Made by a program: the position numbers and the translations under genes. The notes beneath the pieces were generated by a model. That model did not search any database. It was not told the DNA's origin and worked only from the letters and a program-made list of their open reading frames with translations. This document shows positions 1 to 7,833 of a stretch of 59,522 bases of DNA, piece by piece. The stretch is taken from contig JBBQVS010000016.1 of assembly GCA_038211295.1 (NCBI GenBank), forward strand, positions 1 to 59,522. Reading direction: 5' to 3'. Each line of letters opens with the position of its first letter. Position 1 is the stretch's first letter. Source of the DNA: JBBQVS01 sp038211295. Its GTDB lineage: Bacteria; Chloroflexota; Ktedonobacteria; Ktedonobacterales; Ktedonobacteraceae.

Positions 1-2
1 TG

Positions 3-1010
3 CGCGAATTAGAAAAGGGTGAATTGGCTACAGGGTCGCAACGGAAGGTAAAGGAATACTTAGAAGACTGGATAGAAAACGTCTATAAAGACAACATTCG
101 CATTAGCACCTACGTGAAATATAAAAAGAGTATTAGGTACATTGTTGCTGAATTAGGGGATGTGTGGCTACAGAAACTTACGCCTGAGCAGGTGCGACGT
201 TTCTATACGAAGATGGGGAAAGAAAAGAGTAAAGGCGGTCTTGGTCTTGCATCGAAGACAATTAACAATACACATGGTGTTCTGCATCTGGCCTTAAAGA
301 ATGCGGTGCTTTGGAGCTACGTTTCAAAAAACGTCTGCGACCTTGTGAAGCCTCCGCGTATAGTAAGCCGTGAAGGGACGCCTTTGACGCTTGAACAGGC
401 GCGTAAGTTTTTAGAGGGTATACAGGAGCATCGGCTAGAGGTACTTTTGACAATGGCGATTGTAACGGGCATAAGACGCGGTGAATTATTAGCTCTGCGT
501 TGGTCGAACCTTAACTTTGATATGAACACGGTGTTAGTGCTTCATACCGTAGACTATATACCGCATTATGGCTATGTTGAGACTGAGCCAAAGACGAAAG
601 CTGGTAAACGTGTGATTACACTTCCGTCCTTTCTCATCAATATGTTAAGATTGCACAAGGACAAAATGTTAGAGCAGCAAAATAAGCAGGGTGTTAAGTG
701 GGAAAATCGCGATCTTGTGTTTCCAAACTTAACAGGTGGGTACTTTAGTCCTGCACATCTCTTGCGGTTGTTCAAAAAGCTTTTACAAGCTGCTGCTGTA
801 TCCCATATGCCTTTTCATGACTTGCGACACAGTGCAGCTACAATCCTTCTGGCTATGGGTGTAAATATGAAGGTCATACAAGAATTGTTGGGTCATAGTG
901 ATATTGCCATTACACTAAGACTTTACGCTCATTTATTACCCTCGATGCAACAAGATGCAGTAGAAAAGTGGGAAGAGGGGTTTAGAGGTGATGAGACGAA
1001 TAAGAACTAA
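3..1010 (+). CDS. Tyrosine recombinase (phage/ICE-type integrase), 5' end outside window
   Basis: Site-specific tyrosine recombinase that would integrate or excise a mobile element. The reading frame is open to the left edge (residues RELEKGEL precede the first in-window TTG), so the N-terminus lies outside the window. The visible part has the SAM-like N-terminal core-binding domain (DWIENVYKDNIRISTYVKY) and a C-terminal catalytic domain with the expected residues in order: Arg in TGIRRGELLALRW, Lys in KTKAGKRVITLP, HxxR in HDLRH, His in LGHSD and the nucleophile Tyr in LRLYAHLLPSM. By eye its codons are more A/T-rich than those of the genes to its right, consistent with acquired DNA. It ends about 120 bp from the 3' end of a tRNA-Leu gene, the classic target of such enzymes, so it probably marks the right end of an integrated element. 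Confidence 0.95.
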   Translation, partial: RELEKGELATGSQRKVKEYLEDWIENVYKDNIRISTYVKYKKSIRYIVAELGDVWLQKLTPEQVRRFYTKMGKEKSKGGLGLASKTINNTHGVLHLALKNAVLWSYVSKNVCDLVKPPRIVSREGTPLTLEQARKFLEGIQEHRLEVLLTMAIVTGIRRGELLALRWSNLNFDMNTVLVLHTVDYIPHYGYVETEPKTKAGKRVITLPSFLINMLRLHKDKMLEQQNKQGVKWENRDLVFPNLTGGYFSPAHLLRLFKKLLQAAAVSHMPFHDLRHSAATILLAMGVNMKVIQELLGHSDIAITLRLYAHLLPSMQQDAVEKWEEGFRGDETNKN

Positions 1011-1039
1011 CAATTTTGCTAACAGTTTTGCTAACATCT
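1009..1039 (+). repeat. Tandem 12-bp direct repeats after integrase
   Basis: Two 12-bp units (AACAATTTTGCT and AACAGTTTTGCT, one mismatch) followed by the start of a third (AACATCT) overlap the integrase stop codon. Short direct repeats between an integrase gene and its attachment site often serve as arm-type binding sites. That role is inferred. Confidence 0.5.
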
Positions 1040-1088
1040 CTGTAATTGAAGAGGTAAAGTGTTTTGAAAGAGTAGTCATAAGACAAGG

Positions 1089-1118
1089 CGGGGAGCCACT
1101 CTATAGAATGGCTCCCCG
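1089..1118. terminator. Hairpin between integrase and tRNA-Leu
   Basis: A perfect 10-bp stem (CGGGGAGCCA at 1089-1098 with TGGCTCCCCG at 1109-1118) around a 10-nt loop, followed on the plus strand by a T-rich stretch. It lies between two convergent transcripts and could end both the integrase and the tRNA transcript. Confidence 0.6.
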
Positions 1119-1132
1119 TTCCTTATATCTAC

Positions 1133-1216
1133 TGCCGCGAGGGGGACTCGAACCCCCATGCCAGTTAAGGCACAACGCTCTGAACGTTGCGTGTCTACCA
1201 GTTTCACCATCGCGGC
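1133..1216 (-). tRNA. tRNA-Leu (anticodon CAG)
   Basis: Read on the minus strand this is a complete class II tRNA. It has a 7-bp acceptor stem (GCCGCGA/TCGCGGC), D-arm with ACTGGTAGAC, anticodon stem CAACG/CGTTG around loop TTCAGAG (anticodon CAG, reading CUG), a long variable arm (TGCC/GGCA), T-arm GGGGG-TTCGAGT-CCCCC and discriminator A. The CCA end is not encoded. A consensus promoter lies just upstream. Its 3' end faces the integrase gene, which suits use as an attachment site. Confidence 0.97.
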
Positions 1217-1236
1217 TAGTGTCTAGTACGTATGCA

Positions 1237-1265
1237 ATATTACTGTATCCGCTTCCACTTGTCAA
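1237..1265 (-). promoter_or_regulatory. Promoter of tRNA-Leu
   Basis: On the minus strand, TTGACA (1260-1265), a 17-bp spacer and TAATAT (1237-1242) form a near-perfect sigma-70-type promoter. The expected start near 1230 gives a 5' leader of roughly 14 nt before the mature tRNA. Confidence 0.85.
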
Positions 1266-1358
1266 GTGTTTTTCAGAACCACTACTGAAGCCGCTCTCAT
1301 TGCGTGAACGTGCTATAATGGGGCTAACCATTTCAGCTTACAGCAACGCGCACAGCGT

Positions 1359-1387
1359 TTGCCCTGTGGCAGCTTTTTGTCTATAAT
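1359..1387 (+). promoter_or_regulatory. Promoter of the ppx-CHAD operon
   Basis: TTGCCC (1359-1364), a 17-bp spacer and TATAAT (1382-1387), about 75 bp before the ppx start. A second candidate is an extended -10 (TGC-TATAAT, -10 at 1314-1319) with no clear -35. One or both may be used. Confidence 0.6.
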
Positions 1388-1462
1388 ATAGGCGATTTTG
1401 CTCTTTTCTCTGTTTTGATACCAGTGCATACCACTACTGGTTTTCTGTAGGAGTCGTATTTT

Positions 1463-2929
1463 ATGCACATTCAGTTCTCTTCCCCCTGCGCGGCTATCGA
1501 TATTGGCAGCAATACAGTGCATATCGTGGTTGCTCGCTGCGCCCCCACGACACTGGATATTCTCGCGGACGAGGTGGAACTGGTGCGAATCGGCGAAAGC
1601 GTTACCGCTACTGGCGCGATCTCACAGGAGAAGCTTGCTGTGACGCTCGCGACGTTACGCAACTACAAAGCGTTGGCGGAAAAACATTCCGCATCACCAA
1701 TCTTTGTCGTCGCAACGGAAGCTATTCGGCAGGCAAGCAATAGCCGTGACTTTATTGAGACGATACATCGCGAGACAGGCTTGGCAGTACAGCTTATTGA
1801 GGGGACAGTTGAAGCGACGCTGACCTTTCTTGGGGCGACCTACGAGCAGGCACAGGAAAAACACGCCCCCAGCCAGTTAGGCGTTATGGACATTGGCGGC
1901 GGAAGCACAGAGCTTGTTACCGCGAGACAGGAGCAGATTACGTGGCGCACCTCGGTTCCCATTGGCTCCGGCTGGCTTCATGATCGCTACCTGTCGTCCG
2001 ATCCTCCAACACACGATGAGGTAAGTATGGCCTCTGTTTTCCTGACAACGTACTTCACCGGAATGCCGATCAGACGCGTGCCGCCGTCATTGATTGTTAC
2101 AGGTGGGAGTGCCAACTCGCTGTTCGCCCTCGCGAAACATGCGTTTCATCTGGACGAGGCTCCAATGCGCCTGACACGCGAAGAAATTCTACGCTGCGAA
2201 GGACTGCTACAGGCACTGCCCGCTACCGAAATCGCGGAGAGGTATAAACAACCTGTTGCTCGTGCGCGTCTCTTGCCCGCCGGTGCTTTGATAATTCGCG
2301 CAGTGATGAACCGTTTACGGCTCGATGAGATAACGATAAGCGCACATGGCATCCGTGAGGGCGTATTGCTCGCATACGCGCGTTATGGTGAACAGTGGCT
2401 ACAAAGAATCGAGCAACCAGCTACGTCCAACGAAAACCATTCGTCAGGAACTCAGCAGAAGAAAGAGGACGAGCAGGAAACATTTCTTCTGCACGGGCAA
2501 CAGCTGCTACAGGATCGTACCGCGAAGCTGCTGGAGTGGCGCGAGGCTGTACTTGCCTCCGAGGATATCGAGGCCGTCCACAAAATGCGTGTCGCGTCAC
2601 GTCGTTTACGCGCGACTCTCGATGCGTATGAGGCTATTTGTGACCCTCGCTCGTTCAAAAAGATATATAAGAAAACGAAAGAAATAGCCGACTTGCTGGG
2701 TTCAGCACGCGATACCGACGTGATGATACAGAATTTGCAGGCGCAGACGGTCAAAGCTCCCGCCGAAGAGCAGGTGGGTACACAATGGCTGATCGAGCGG
2801 CTACAAGCATATCGGCTACAGCACCAACAGGTACTGGAAGCGTTCTTCAAAACGTTTGATGGACATGCGTTTAAGCGTCAGATAGAAGCATGTCTATCCA
2901 CAGAGGGAGTGCGACATGGCAAAAGCTAA
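1463..2929 (+). CDS. Ppx/GppA-family phosphatase with N-terminal half of a CHAD domain
   Basis: Cytosolic exopolyphosphatase or pppGpp phosphatase family. The ASKHA-fold ATPase-like part covers roughly residues 9-320: phosphate-1 loop AIDIGSNTVHIVV (11-23), the IEGTVEATLTF segment with the family's catalytic Glu region (112-122), and phosphate-2 loop MDIGGGSTEL (142-151). From about residue 340 comes a CHAD (polyphosphate-binding) segment with VHKMRVASRRLRATL and LLGSARDTDVMI. This is only the first of the two four-helix repeats that make up a CHAD domain. The second repeat is encoded by the next ORF, which overlaps by 14 bp in another frame. SD TAGGAG precedes the ATG. Substrate (polyP versus pppGpp) cannot be told from sequence, but the CHAD partner favours polyP. 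Confidence 0.9.
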   Translation: MHIQFSSPCAAIDIGSNTVHIVVARCAPTTLDILADEVELVRIGESVTATGAISQEKLAVTLATLRNYKALAEKHSASPIFVVATEAIRQASNSRDFIETIHRETGLAVQLIEGTVEATLTFLGATYEQAQEKHAPSQLGVMDIGGGSTELVTARQEQITWRTSVPIGSGWLHDRYLSSDPPTHDEVSMASVFLTTYFTGMPIRRVPPSLIVTGGSANSLFALAKHAFHLDEAPMRLTREEILRCEGLLQALPATEIAERYKQPVARARLLPAGALIIRAVMNRLRLDEITISAHGIREGVLLAYARYGEQWLQRIEQPATSNENHSSGTQQKKEDEQETFLLHGQQLLQDRTAKLLEWREAVLASEDIEAVHKMRVASRRLRATLDAYEAICDPRSFKKIYKKTKEIADLLGSARDTDVMIQNLQAQTVKAPAEEQVGTQWLIERLQAYRLQHQQVLEAFFKTFDGHAFKRQIEACLSTEGVRHGKS

Positions 2930-3527
2930 ACCAGTCATGGGGATTGATGCACAGGCAACAACGGGTGAGAACGCACGTATTATTGCTCGCGCCCGCCTTG
3001 AAGAGGTAGAGCTTTGGGGGCGGTACGCACATGATCCCCAGCGTTCAGATGAGTTGCATGATCTGCGTATTGCAGCGAAACGTTTGCGGTACACATTGGA
3101 GATATTCGCGGACGCGCTGCCACAAGAAATAACTACTGTAATCGCAGAGGTTACACAGATACAGGAAGAACTGGGCGCGTTACATGATAGTGATGTCATG
3201 ATGGCACTGCTACGGCTGTGCATACAACAGGAACACGAGAACGCAAGCGGAGAGGATGAGCAACAACAAATACAGGAGAGCTATGCGCAGGCGATAGCGG
3301 CGCAAGAGGAAGTGGGAAAGCATATTATCACGAATCTGGAACTTGTCGCGAGCTTGCTTGCCGCTCGCACCGCACCATCACAGGCCCAGCGCGCGAGTTT
3401 ACAGCACCTGCTACAGGATACAATTCAACAGCGTGGAGCGCACTATAATGCATTTCGTATACATTGGGACAGGCTGCAAACACAAAATTTTCAACATTCT
3501 ATACAAAGCATATTAGACGCAAAATAA
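2916..3527 (+). CDS. CHAD domain, C-terminal half (split from the upstream ORF)
   Basis: 203 residues. LHDLRIAAKRLRYTLEIFAD and LGALHDSDVM are the hallmarks of the second helical repeat of a CHAD domain, the polyphosphate-binding helical fold rich in conserved basic residues and His. It starts with ATG inside the last codons of the preceding ppx-CHAD ORF, behind a good SD (GAGGGAG, 6-nt spacing), so re-initiation is plausible. Alternatively, a one-base slip in the AAAA run at 2920-2923 would fuse both ORFs into one protein of about 690 residues with a complete CHAD. The separate ORF has no domain other than this half-CHAD. I cannot tell a true split from a frameshift mutation or base-call error. 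Confidence 0.85.
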   Translation: MAKAKPVMGIDAQATTGENARIIARARLEEVELWGRYAHDPQRSDELHDLRIAAKRLRYTLEIFADALPQEITTVIAEVTQIQEELGALHDSDVMMALLRLCIQQEHENASGEDEQQQIQESYAQAIAAQEEVGKHIITNLELVASLLAARTAPSQAQRASLQHLLQDTIQQRGAHYNAFRIHWDRLQTQNFQHSIQSILDAK

Positions 3528-3559
3528 GATATACTAATGGATAAAGGTGGAATTCACAC

Positions 3560-4219
3560 ATGATGTCACACTCGATTGAAGAGTTGGGCTGGTGGCAAGA
3601 CACACAGCCAACAAGAGAAGAATTATACTTGAGTGGTGGGCTGCTTGTAGAGGATTGGCCTCACGCTCGTCAAGTTATGCGTCTTTCCGCGCAAATGTTC
3701 GCGATAACCCGCTCGCTCCATTCCTTCGACACACGGGTATTGCGAATGCTTGAACGTGCCGCGCTCCTGCACAACGCAGGTATGCTTATTGAAGCGCGTC
3801 GCCACCACAAGCACTCGTTCCGTTTGATTAAAGAGGCTGTCCTACCTGATTTCACAGAAGAGGAACGTTACGAAATCGCGTGTATTGCCCGCTATCACCG
3901 TCGCGCTCTGCCGAGCACCAACCATGAAGAGTTCGCGGTGTTGAGCCGCAGTGCGCGTAAACGCGTTTCGGTTCTTTCCGCGCTCTTACGCGTCGCGGAC
4001 GCGCTCGACTATAGCCACGATGCACGCGTCTTGCGTATCGCGGCGGAACCGGCACTTTGCAATGAGAGTATCTGGACAATCCTGCTGTGGGTGCGCTCGC
4101 TCGCAGATATCGACACTGAAATTGAGCAGGCGCACGATAAGGCTGACCTCTTCGAGAAAGTATTCAAGCGCAAACTTCGTCTCGTAGTACAGGATGGAAG
4201 ATACGCGCAATCATCGTAG
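3560..4219 (+). CDS. HD-like protein resembling the C-terminal domain of long Ppx/GppA enzymes
   Basis: 219 residues. The pattern ERAALLHNAGM (66-75), RHHKHSFRLI (81-90) and CIARYHRR (108-115) matches the all-helical HD-like C-terminal domain of long exopolyphosphatases such as the E. coli enzyme. The HD dyad is His71-Asn72 here instead of His-Asp, so metal-dependent hydrolysis is doubtful. It lies 32 bp after the CHAD ORF with SD AAGGTGG. Taken together, the three genes supply separately the parts (phosphatase core, polyP binder, HD domain) that other bacteria fuse in various ways, so a polyP-handling complex is a reasonable inference. Confidence 0.75.
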   Translation: MMSHSIEELGWWQDTQPTREELYLSGGLLVEDWPHARQVMRLSAQMFAITRSLHSFDTRVLRMLERAALLHNAGMLIEARRHHKHSFRLIKEAVLPDFTEEERYEIACIARYHRRALPSTNHEEFAVLSRSARKRVSVLSALLRVADALDYSHDARVLRIAAEPALCNESIWTILLWVRSLADIDTEIEQAHDKADLFEKVFKRKLRLVVQDGRYAQSS

Positions 4220-4286
4220 CAGCTCGTCACTTGCTCGCGATATATTGAGTACCTCGTAGTAAAGTTTCACACTTGGAGACTATTTT

Positions 4287-5687
4287 ATGGTAAAAAGCGA
4301 ACCTCTTCCCTTGTTTCGTTCTCTCACTCATTATATAGTCTATGATTGGCGTACACGCAAGTATCTCTTCTTTGGCATACTCCTCCTCTTTGTCACCACT
4401 ACCTCAACTCTTCTCTATTATCTCAATTATCCACAGGTCGAACTCAACTCTGATACACCTGCCTACCTGCATGTAGTAAATCGCATTCAAACGCATCCTT
4501 ATTTGCTGGTCGATGTCTGGCGACTTCCTATCTATCCCTTATTTATTGTTTGTGTCTACGCGATTGCGGGGCAGCACAACCTCGCGGCTGTGAGTGTTGC
4601 TCAAGGCGTTCTTTTTGTACTCATGGTGCTTGAAATTTATGGAATCGCACTTCTGCTCCTGAAACGCGTCTGGGTTGCGTGGTTCATTGGTCTCTTGATT
4701 GGCACAAACCTCATTCTTCTTTCATTTGTCAAGCCAATTATGTCCGAGGGTCTCGCGATGTGGCTTCTGACAACGTTTGTCCTTGCGCTCCTTTATTTTC
4801 TGCGAACAAGCAAGGTGAAATACTTCTGGCTCGCGATACTCTGTTTTCTGCTGCTGCTCTTCACGCGACCTGAATGGCAGTATCTCCCGCTTCTCTTGTC
4901 TCCCTGTCTCTTTTTTGTCGCAGTACAGCAGGGTAAATGGCGTCGTCTCCTTCCACACTTTATCACGGCATTTGTGCTTATTTATACGCTTCTAGGAGTG
5001 TACATAGGCGTCAATACGTTTGTGAATGGATATTCAGGACCTACAGCGATAGAGAACTTCAACTGGTTCGGCAAGATACTGCAATATCACATGTGGAATG
5101 AGGTTTCGCCTCGCTATGTAGAAGTCAGTCATCAGATTGACCGTGTTGTCGCGCACGTAGACACAGACCCGTACCATGTTTTGCGCTACCTTCCCACACT
5201 CGCCGAAAACTATAACAAAGAAGCGGGGAACCTTGCACGCGACACTATCTTGCATCATCCCATCGAGTTTTTGCTCAAATCCGTCCCCGCGTTCTTAGGC
5301 TCATTGACAACCTATTATAATAACTATCCAATAGGCACTGTAGGGCGGTACGAGTGGGCATTGGGATGGCTCAAAAGCATTCAACGACTGCTTTACAACG
5401 TGAACGGTCTATTTCCTCTATGCGCTCTTGTATGGGGCATTCTCTTCTTCTGGCGCAAAACAGAACAACGCCAGTTAATAACAGCAATGGGATTGCTTGC
5501 GCTCATCGTCTTCTATGGTATCGCGATCACCACGCTTGGCGGCTACAGGTTCGATGACTACATGCGCATACACACTGTTTTCAGCCCACTCCTGCTCCTG
5601 TTGATTTTGATTAGCCTGTTTCTCTTTTTTCAGACGGTTGTTCCACGCCTGTGGAGAATGCGAAAAAAAGTGGATAGGCAGCCTTAA
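4287..5687 (+). CDS. Polytopic membrane protein, GT-C-type glycosyltransferase-like
   Basis: 466 residues with about 9-11 hydrophobic segments. The first membrane segment (residues about 26-48) is followed by a short exported loop VELNSDTPAYLHVV, where the Asp sits as in the dolichyl-phosphate-mannose or ArnT-like (GT-C) enzymes that use lipid-linked sugar donors. No other catalytic motif is clear, so acceptor and sugar are unknown. SD GGAG lies 8 nt before ATG. It is co-directional with the polyP genes after a 67-bp gap and may or may not share their transcript. Confidence 0.55.
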   Translation: MVKSEPLPLFRSLTHYIVYDWRTRKYLFFGILLLFVTTTSTLLYYLNYPQVELNSDTPAYLHVVNRIQTHPYLLVDVWRLPIYPLFIVCVYAIAGQHNLAAVSVAQGVLFVLMVLEIYGIALLLLKRVWVAWFIGLLIGTNLILLSFVKPIMSEGLAMWLLTTFVLALLYFLRTSKVKYFWLAILCFLLLLFTRPEWQYLPLLLSPCLFFVAVQQGKWRRLLPHFITAFVLIYTLLGVYIGVNTFVNGYSGPTAIENFNWFGKILQYHMWNEVSPRYVEVSHQIDRVVAHVDTDPYHVLRYLPTLAENYNKEAGNLARDTILHHPIEFLLKSVPAFLGSLTTYYNNYPIGTVGRYEWALGWLKSIQRLLYNVNGLFPLCALVWGILFFWRKTEQRQLITAMGLLALIVFYGIAITTLGGYRFDDYMRIHTVFSPLLLLLILISLFLFFQTVVPRLWRMRKKVDRQP

Positions 5688-5732
5688 CAAACACTAGCAC
5701 CTCCACTACATTTCCAGTGAGCTCGTGGCTGG

Positions 5733-5844
5733 CTGGTCAGGCGTGAATTTGTGGAGCACAATGGCGGCACCACACACCTGATCGGGCGCAATCCACAGCA
5801 GGGGACGGGGATAGTCGGGATGCTCTTTGAGTGAGAACGAAGTC
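5733..5844 (-). pseudogene. Remnant copy of the glyoxalase-like gene's 3' end
   Basis: Positions 5733-5829 match 7834-7930, the last 97 coding bases of the glyoxalase-like gene, with six mismatches and no gap. The next bases (TTTGAGTGAGAACGAAGTCA) resemble an internal piece of the same gene near 8517-8536, so the copy seems to have lost about 590 bp internally. It has no start and no intact frame. Confidence 0.75.
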
Positions 5845-5846
5845 AT

Positions 5847-5872
5847 GATGGACGGATACGCGCAATCATCAT
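5847..5872 (+). repeat. Short copy of the HD-like gene's 3' end
   Basis: GATGGA followed by ATACGCGCAATCATC repeats the last codons of the HD-like gene (4193-4215) with two or three changes. It directly follows the glyoxalase-like remnant, so this gap is a patchwork of two neighbouring genes' tails. Confidence 0.6.
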
Positions 5873-5881
5873 AATAACCTC

Positions 5882-6937
5882 TCAGTTGAGCGGAGCTATG
5901 GTTGACGAAGGCGTCATGGGGATATGTGTTGGTACATCGGTTGATGTGAGTGTTCCCGATGCCGAGGGCGTCACACCAGGCGTGGTGGTACTATTTGTTT
6001 GTAGTACGATCACGGGATTGCTGCCCATTGGAAACATGCCCAGCATTGTACTCATCTCATTATTGATAAATCCTTCGATTGCTAGCCCAAACTGCGTCTG
6101 CGTAAAATCAATAAGCGTCTTGAGAATAGCTTCACGCGCAATCGCTTTCCCCTGCACTTTCCAAAGAACATCAACTAATGCTGTTTGTTCGTTGCTATCC
6201 GCGAGCAGGCTTGTGATGTTGAGCGCACACGCATAGGCGTGTGGCAATATCGATGCCGCGTCGGAAGCCGTCAAGACCTGTGTATAGTTTTGTTTCAACA
6301 GACTGAAATCTTTCAGGTTGTCCACAGTCGAAAACACATCCTGCAATACTCCCGTTTCCAGCAAGCCGACCTGTATATTGCTCTGCTTTTGGCCCAACAG
6401 TTGTAGCAGGAGCGTGAGTATGTCCAGTGTTACCGCGTGCGGCTCGACAGGCGTAAGCTCTACCTGCATCTGTTGTCCTGGGCCAGAGAAAGCGGCTCTC
6501 AGCTTGAGCGTCTCGAAATGATAGGTGCCGTTCCATTGATCGAACGGCAACACCTGCGCGGGTGGTAAAAGCGGGGTCGTGCCAAGAAACGTTGCTGATA
6601 CAAGATCACTGGTCGCGTTCGCCGCCGTTGGCACAATGCCCGATGGTGTAGAGCTTATGTTCAGGCCATACCAGAGTGCGGTGCCATTTTGCAGGCTGAA
6701 ACGCGCGTTGCCAGCGTCTCTGATATCGTCAGTCGCGAGCGTAACAAGCGGAATACGAAAGTTGGTGCTGGTAATTGTTACCGCGTATGGCGCAACCGCG
6801 TCCGTTGTATGCGCTGTAACGCTCGCAAGAGTTCCCAAGACAAGCAACAACAGAAACCAGAGCGTCACCAGCAGGCGCACAGTGCGCCGTTGGCGTGGCA
6901 ACAAGCGCGATATGATCGTTCTCGTACTACTCGTCAT
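5882..6937 (-). CDS. Exported protein of unknown function
   Basis: About 352 residues from the preferred start. A hydrophobic segment (LLVTLWFLLLLVLGTLASV) after Arg-rich residues is a signal peptide or N-terminal anchor, and the rest is a hydrophilic exported domain ending in a Thr/Pro/Ser-rich tail. I recognise no family. The frame could start upstream at several Met codons, but these lie inside the acidic-tail codons of the preceding gene. ATG at 6937 is preferred because GGAG sits 6 nt before it. The two genes overlap by 11 bp and are probably translationally coupled, which suggests a joint role at the cell surface. Confidence 0.65.
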   Translation of the reverse strand: MTSSTRTIISRLLPRQRRTVRLLVTLWFLLLLVLGTLASVTAHTTDAVAPYAVTITSTNFRIPLVTLATDDIRDAGNARFSLQNGTALWYGLNISSTPSGIVPTAANATSDLVSATFLGTTPLLPPAQVLPFDQWNGTYHFETLKLRAAFSGPGQQMQVELTPVEPHAVTLDILTLLLQLLGQKQSNIQVGLLETGVLQDVFSTVDNLKDFSLLKQNYTQVLTASDAASILPHAYACALNITSLLADSNEQTALVDVLWKVQGKAIAREAILKTLIDFTQTQFGLAIEGFINNEMSTMLGMFPMGSNPVIVLQTNSTTTPGVTPSASGTLTSTDVPTHIPMTPSSTIAPLN

Positions 6938-7706
6938 CATCGTCTCCATCATCATCATCACCATCGGAACGTCGCCAACGCAAGCTAGCAAGCATGGGAT
7001 GCTGTTTTTTCGCAGGCGGGACTTCTATCTGCGACTTCTGAGACGTAGAACCCGCCACCATTTCTTCCAGCGACGTCTCCATCTCCTCCTCCTCATCTAT
7101 ACGCTTTCTGTGACGCCTCCACAGGCTTATCATAAGCAGCAGCACAGCGAGGAGGAGAAGTACGCCACCGCCAGTAAAAAGCACGGGTGGAGAGAAAAGC
7201 ACGTTGGGTTTCTGGACAGTGGCTTTGTGAGTCGTGGTAGGAGTAGGTGTTACTGGCAAGACGGGTACGTCGGGCGGATGCTTGCCAGCTTTGATAAGCG
7301 CGATGGTTGTTGCTTCGATCTGCGGTACGGGCGTAGGGAGCAACGCGACAGTGTTCGCGACAACCAGTATCTCGCCCACCATATGCTGTGGCGATTCTGC
7401 CGTGTGGTACTCATGTGTACCTGTGCTGCTAAACGTCACGCGCCACTGCTGACCCACAGGAATGATGGACGAAGAGAAACTACCGTCGTCGGCGACCAGC
7501 GCATACGAGGTTGTCGCTCGGTTTACAAAAACAACAGTATCGTAGACGTGAAGGGTGAGGAGCGCAGGCGTGAAACCTGGCGTTTGTGCCGCTCCGTTGA
7601 TCTGAATAATTGTTGTATCGCCGATAGCTGTTACACGCTGTGGGAAAAGCAAGAATATACTACTAAAACACACAAAAAACACACACAATAGACCTATTCG
7701 CTTCAT
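6927..7706 (-). CDS. Membrane-anchored cupredoxin-like protein
   Basis: 259 residues: a signal peptide (MKRIGLLCVFFVCFSSIFLL), an exported beta-sandwich with the cupredoxin pattern (LTLHVYDTVVFVNR, then FSSTGTHEYHTAESPQHMVGEILV), a Pro/Thr linker, a membrane helix near 175-192 (VLLLLAVLLLMISLW) and a cytosolic tail ending in an unusually acidic Asp-rich run. In plastocyanin-like proteins copper is bound by two His, one Cys and one Met. Here HEYH and QHM supply His and Met, but no Cys is visible, so copper binding is uncertain. SD CGGAG precedes ATG. It is co-transcribed with the exported protein downstream. Confidence 0.7.
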   Translation of the reverse strand: MKRIGLLCVFFVCFSSIFLLFPQRVTAIGDTTIIQINGAAQTPGFTPALLTLHVYDTVVFVNRATTSYALVADDGSFSSSIIPVGQQWRVTFSSTGTHEYHTAESPQHMVGEILVVANTVALLPTPVPQIEATTIALIKAGKHPPDVPVLPVTPTPTTTHKATVQKPNVLFSPPVLFTGGGVLLLLAVLLLMISLWRRHRKRIDEEEEMETSLEEMVAGSTSQKSQIEVPPAKKQHPMLASLRWRRSDGDDDDGDDDDE

Positions 7707-7803
7707 TTTTGCTCCGCCGTTTCTGCAATGAACCTAACTCATCTTTATCATACAGAGCGGGAACAAATACGAAAAAAGGTTACATGCGTTCGCGCTACAG
7801 CAG

Positions 7804-7833
7804 GGACATGGCGGGGACGAGCCACCGCCACTA
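7804..7833. repeat. Half-copy of the palindromic intergenic repeat
   Basis: CATGGCGGGGACGAGCCACC followed by GCCACTACT matches the ends of the two long repeat copies near 19.4 and 36.7 kb. It abuts the glyoxalase-like gene and its last bases supply that gene's TAG stop codon. Confidence 0.65.

Noticed and set aside
988..1386. 132-codon plus-strand ORF covering the tRNA-Leu
   Set aside because: Runs through the tRNA gene, its promoter and a terminator in antisense. No RBS.
6579..7691. 370-codon ORF on the plus strand
   Set aside because: It is antisense to the exported-protein and cupredoxin genes, has no SD and a Cys/Arg/His-rich composition typical of a shadow frame. The opposite strand has a signal peptide, domain pattern and coupled starts.
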